Source of the DNA: Whitmania pigra
Lineage: Eukaryota; Annelida; Clitellata; Hirudinida; Haemopidae
Reading direction: 5' to 3'
Assembly: GCA_021613335.1 (NCBI GenBank)
Contig: JAJTWR010000448.1
Location: 316,001-380,000, forward strand
Length of the DNA: 64,000 nucleotides
The notes beneath the pieces were generated by a model. It did no database searches and had not been told where the DNA came from. It saw only the letters and a program-made list of their open reading frames with translations. Position numbers and translations under genes: made by a program. Below are positions 60,401 through 64,000 of the stretch, piece after piece (the first letter of the stretch is position 1; each line of letters begins with the position of its first letter).

Positions 60401-63400
60401 GACGGATCCATGTTCGTAAATTAAAGTTAGATCTTTCAATGTATTGATATCATTACCCATATTCCTTGTTTTATCAATATACAAAAAACTGCCTTTATAG
60501 GATGATGTGACTTTATAATACTCGCCTGCCTACCAATTAAAATAGTTTAATAATTGTAATATTGTTTCGGCAGCTAACAAAAAAGGCGGTTCAAGTTATT
60601 TCTTTATTAACGCATTATTCTCACCGTGGATTCGTTTTTTTTTCAGACAGCAACATTATTTATGTGCAAGTATTTTCATCACATGTTACCTCCATTATTA
60701 TTGTTTCACTTTTTACATTATTTATTTATTTTAGGGTGTAAAAAGTCCACAACATCCTCACTTAGGCATCATCTCGAGGCTAAAAAAAGTAGGTGGAACT
60801 CGAACCAAATGATGATAGAGTCGACATTGAAGATATCGAAGATGAGGTTTTTTTATTTCAAGAGCTCTACAATACCTGTGCTTCCGGCTGTTCCGATCCC
60901 AATGAGGCCGCTCCATGCTTGACACAGTCTGCCAGCTTCGTGATGGTCATAACTGCATTCTGTGCTGCTCCTGCCAACATCTCCTGATCCGAGGCTGCTC
61001 CAGACACCAGAGTTTTCGTGTCCTCGACCAGTGCCTTGGCCGTCTTCAGGATGTTTTCTCTGGATGGATGATAACCATAGTCACCATTGCCAGACTCATT
61101 AATCATCATCATCATCATCTTCACCACCACAATCATCATCACCATCACACCATCAGCATAATTATCACCTGTGATCCGAGAACGACTCCTTGTTGTCAGA
61201 GTTGAGCGTTCCTGTCGTGGCGAACATGATGGTGGTATCGAGGTCCCCGATGATTCCGCTGACGGTGCTCGAAGCGTTGATGCAGGCCTGAGTCCCTCGG
61301 GCCATCGAGTGGAATGTCCAGAGGAGCTGTGAAATCTGAGGAGAAAATTTAAGGTTCACAGTTTAGTCGCATTGGTTGTTGTCGTTGAAGGTATTCTGGA
61401 TTGTTGCTGTTGTTAATGTCGTCACAGGATATTGCCGAAAGTGTTTCATGTTGCTATTGTTGATGGAGTCGAACAATGTCGTTAATGGCGTTTTGTATAG
61501 GTCTTGTTGTGAGGCAGATGATGAATGCAAGCAGACGAATTCATGCACCTTAGAACCAACGGATGAATGAAAAGCATATGGGACACCGACAAATGGGACA
61601 GATTAACTCATAACATTATTCATACTGATTGGTGAAATTAATAACTAATTAATATCAACCAGCACAATTATTAATCAGTAAACTTACACTCTCTAGGACC
61701 TTCTTTGCATGCTCGTGAAGTTGTTGCTTGAGTGGTTGATCCGATGGTCGCGATTGAACCGCACCCCCGTCCTCGATGAGAACCACGCACGAGTTGCCCA
61801 GCTGCAGGATGACGGACTTTATGCGACCGCTGACCTAAAGAGAAGTCCGGGAGGGTTGATTCAATCGATCGACGGTTTTTCAATCAGTTAATGATTTTTC
61901 AATTTCAATGTGGTGGTTCCATCAATCGAGTTGTCGTTCGACCACGAGACTCGATGATATTCAAATCTCAAATCGATCGACAATGAGAGGTGTTTCCCAG
62001 AAATAATGAGATATTTAAATTTTTTGCTCTAAGCTTTTGATATCCATGAATGAGCAAAAGAATGATAATAACAACACCAATAACAAAAAATTCATTTTGA
62101 AACTGAACAGTGATTTCAAACGTTAAGAGTTTAATCAGCATAAATAATTAAACCCGTCGCAGATCAACGAAACAACTGAAACAAAGACAACAAAACAAGC
62201 AAACAAAGAATGGCTGAAAGTAAAGAAAAATTTAAATTAAATTAAAACGTAAACTGAAAGCCAATTGCCACCTGAAAGTCGGCCGACGAATCAGCTGCCT
62301 CCCTGGCATCGAGCGCCAAAGAACAGAAGTCCCTGGTGATGTGAGTCGCAGTGTTACACAGTTCGGTCACGTTTGTCACGGACTGAGTCATCTAAGAAAG
62401 TGATTTTAATTTTAATGGTTCATTTAGAAGGTTCATCGTTATCATCGTCTATATCAGTTAGCATCATCATCATAATTATCATCGGCCTACCATCTCCTGT
62501 ACGTTCCTCGCCATCTGCTTGGATACCCTGACGATATCCGTCTGGTGATCCACGTACGAACGCCTCCTCACTGCAAAGTTCTGATCGTTCAACTGGAACA
62601 AATGGTGGAAGAAAATCAATCAAATGATGATTATAGTCATCATCAACATCACCACAATCTTCACCACCACCATCATCATCATCGTCATCATCACCACAAT
62701 CATCATCACCACCACCACTGTCCAACCAACCGTGGTCATGGACCTGGTGATGTCCTCGACCAATCCACTGACGACCCCCGTAGATGACGAAACATTCTGA
62801 ACTGATCGGATGAGTTCCGTCAGTGACTCCTTCGTGCTCTCCGACAACTCGTCAATGACTTGATGCGATGCCGGTGACTTAAGAGAAGCAGACGTTAATG
62901 AAAGTTGCTATGAAATTATTTGGTTAGTTAGTTGATTGCTAATAATTTGTTAGTTAATTGTTAATTATTATCACAACTAAATAAGAACAAAGTATTACAT
63001 TTGTCCCAAATTAAATTTGTCACTAATCTGATTTTTGTTTTTCTATGTATTTCGAGATTCTGTGCTATAAGATTTTAAACTTGTACACATTCAGTGACTG
63101 ACTGAATCAGTCAATCGATCAACCAACCAACCAGTCAGTCAATCAATCAATCAATCAACCAATCGATCAGATGAACAACTGAATCCACTTCTCACCCTAT
63201 GCGCCCCAGTGGCCTCCTTGACGACGTTGATGAGGCTCATCACGGCCTCGACGACGGTCCTCGTTTGGTCGAGGAGTGTTTCGCGGAGTCTCGTGTTGAA
63301 CACCGACGAACTGTAGCTGATCATGCCCTCAGTCAGAGGCTCCAGGTAGGTGGATGCTGATGATACCTAGGTGGATGATGGTGATGATGATATCTGGTCA

Positions 63401-63880
63401 TCATGATAATGATGTCGATGATGTGGCTAGTAAACGTTTACATTTTCATTGGATAATGTAACAAAAACATAGCAAAATAATAAGAATGCACAACAAGTAC
63501 ATAAATAAATAAATAAATAAATAAGTTAATAAATAATTAAATAAATTAACCAATAAATAATTAATTAATTAATTAATAATTAAATAAATCAATTAATAAA
63601 TAATTAAATAAATTAATTAATAAATAATTAAATAAATAAATGATCAACTAAAAAAAAAAAAAACAGCAGAACACCATTCCAGGTGAACTCACCAGGTGTC
63701 CTAAGTTCTCGGGTTCTGACTTTGCAGCGCTGGCAATGGGATCAACGTGCTCGTAGAGTTGTCGGGCACTGTTGAGTACGAGTTCTTGGGTGGTGTGGAT
63801 GGAGTTCAGGGACTGAGGGTCGTGAGCGGGGCTCGAAGGGCAGGGATGCTGGTCATCCCCGGTGGACAGACTTACACTGT
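54439..63880 (-). CDS. TLN: Talin, C-terminal third (5' part beyond the window)
   Basis: Eighteen minus-strand exons, 5' to 3': 63693-63880, 63196-63366, 62731-62877, 62491-62592, 62272-62391, 61688-61834, 61169-61335, 60876-61059, 60024-60149, 59547-59663, 57855-58145, 57549-57654, 57123-57244, 56812-56934, 55363-55434, 54928-55110, 54646-54771, 54439-54573. Together they give about 874 residues matching roughly the last 870 of vertebrate talin (about 2,540). Landmarks: TQACINASSTVSGIIGDLDT, NILKTAKALVEDTKTL, TATAKAVAAGNSCQQGDI, ILDAARSIATATCSLIRAA (start of the I/LWEQ actin-binding module), SQWSQGLISA, EKLISSAKQVASSTAQLL and the final dimerisation helix (KEKELETARKRLEVIRR) before TGA at 54439-54441. 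Talin links integrin tails to actin at adhesions; this part holds rod bundles, vinculin-binding helices and the C-terminal actin site. The tail after the helix (WDSTDSGTDF) differs from vertebrates. Confidence 0.96.
55507..56274 (+). mobile_element. CR1/Jockey-type LINE reverse transcriptase fragment in a talin intron
   Basis: Plus-strand frames (antisense to talin) read DIIYLDFRKAFNSISHVKLM, VTSGVPQGSVLGPTSFLLF and KLFADDVKQ (catalytic FADD), then after a frame change ITHNL..GVLIDFSLHFDKHVD-like thumb sequence, and finally VRPILEYS. These are the fingers, palm and thumb motifs of a non-LTR reverse transcriptase in correct order. Two or three stops or shifts (near 55,950, 56,025 and 56,190) inactivate it. 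The 5' end is missing, and the 3' end is cut at 56,274 by a pogo-like terminus. Confidence 0.88.
56275..56410 (+). mobile_element. Terminal part of a pogo/Tigger-like transposon
   Basis: At a TA dinucleotide in the LINE the sequence changes to CAGTCAAATCTCGGAACTAT, followed by repeated ACTATGCCAC-type units and TGCTCGGTCCCGACAAAATT. Ends beginning CAGT...CTCG with such internal repeats are typical of pogo-class elements, which insert at TA. The opposite end was not found, so only one terminus is annotated. Confidence 0.6.
57255..57440 (+). repeat. Long (ATC)n microsatellite beside a talin splice acceptor
   Basis: Nearly pure ATC triplets with scattered GTC interruptions, about 60 units. It begins about 10 bases outside the talin exon 57,123-57,244, so on the minus strand GAT repeats stand where a pyrimidine tract would be expected before the acceptor CCTACAG. 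Confidence 0.95.
63498..63655. repeat. AT-rich low-complexity tract (AATA/TTAA) in a talin intron
   Basis: Runs of AAAT, AATA and TTAATTAA units ending in a stretch of A, next to the acceptor side of the intron upstream of exon 63,196-63,366. No coding content. Confidence 0.85.
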
Positions 63881-64000
63881 CTGTGGTGTGGCATTGTTAT
63901 GAGGGTTAGTGTTATTTAGACTTATGTCGAAGTTATCATCATTGTAAACAGAAATAAAAAATTTGATTTTTGTCTTAATAACAATTCCAGTTGATTAATA

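Noticed and set aside
62545..62847. Histidine- or aspartate-rich frames on both strands
   Set aside because: Microsatellite translations around true talin exons; similar cases at 52,448-52,708, 59,654-60,116 and 60,867-61,205.

Overview
The window is AT-rich DNA from an intron-rich invertebrate animal. It carries the C-terminal third of talin, an importin-13 gene and secreted ADAMTS-type metalloproteases, inside a dense mixture of decayed transposable elements (MULE, P-like, several hAT types, Helitron, Ty3, I-type and CR1/L2-type LINEs, pogo-like) and tRNA-derived SINEs. Nothing seen fixes the phylum.

Layout. 0-11 kb is a nested graveyard of elements: MULE, LINE RNase H, P-like element, hAT fragment, a Ty3 provirus with a short LTR lying in a Helitron helicase remnant, a metalloprotease 3' fragment split by a hAT insertion with a perfect 8-bp target-site duplication (TSD), and a BED-finger hAT. 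13.9-18.9 kb (+) is an 11-exon ADAMTS-like gene whose zinc-binding active site has lost every catalytic residue. 21.9-23.4 kb (+) is an unrecognised intronless gene split by one frame change. 23.5-25.4 kb holds LINE and hAT debris. 25.4-33.6 and 36.5-44.7 kb are two near-identical copies of an 8.2-kb unit, each with a complete 16-exon gene for a secreted M12B metalloprotease (signal peptide, prodomain, intact HExxHxxGxxHD, cysteine-rich region, five PLAC-like modules), its own TATA box and poly(A) signal. Their introns share a minisatellite-filled hAT element, a SINE and a second hAT element, all inserted before the duplication. The spacer (33.6-36.5 kb) holds LINE and hAT pieces, one with a perfect TSD. 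48.1-50.9 kb (+) is a single-exon importin-13 gene. 54.4-63.9 kb (-) holds the last 18 exons of talin, with a LINE and a pogo-like end in one intron and a long (ATC)n tract against one splice acceptor.

How the genes relate. The metalloproteases form a local family: two intact copies, one inactive paralogue and one 3' fragment within 37 kb. They should act outside the cell on matrix or secreted proteins, and the dead paralogue could be a regulator, a decoy or a decaying gene. Talin (integrin-actin linkage) and importin-13 (nuclear transport) are ordinary housekeeping neighbours with no evident functional link to the cluster. Exon boundaries were inferred by eye from GT/AG sites, reading phase and family similarity.
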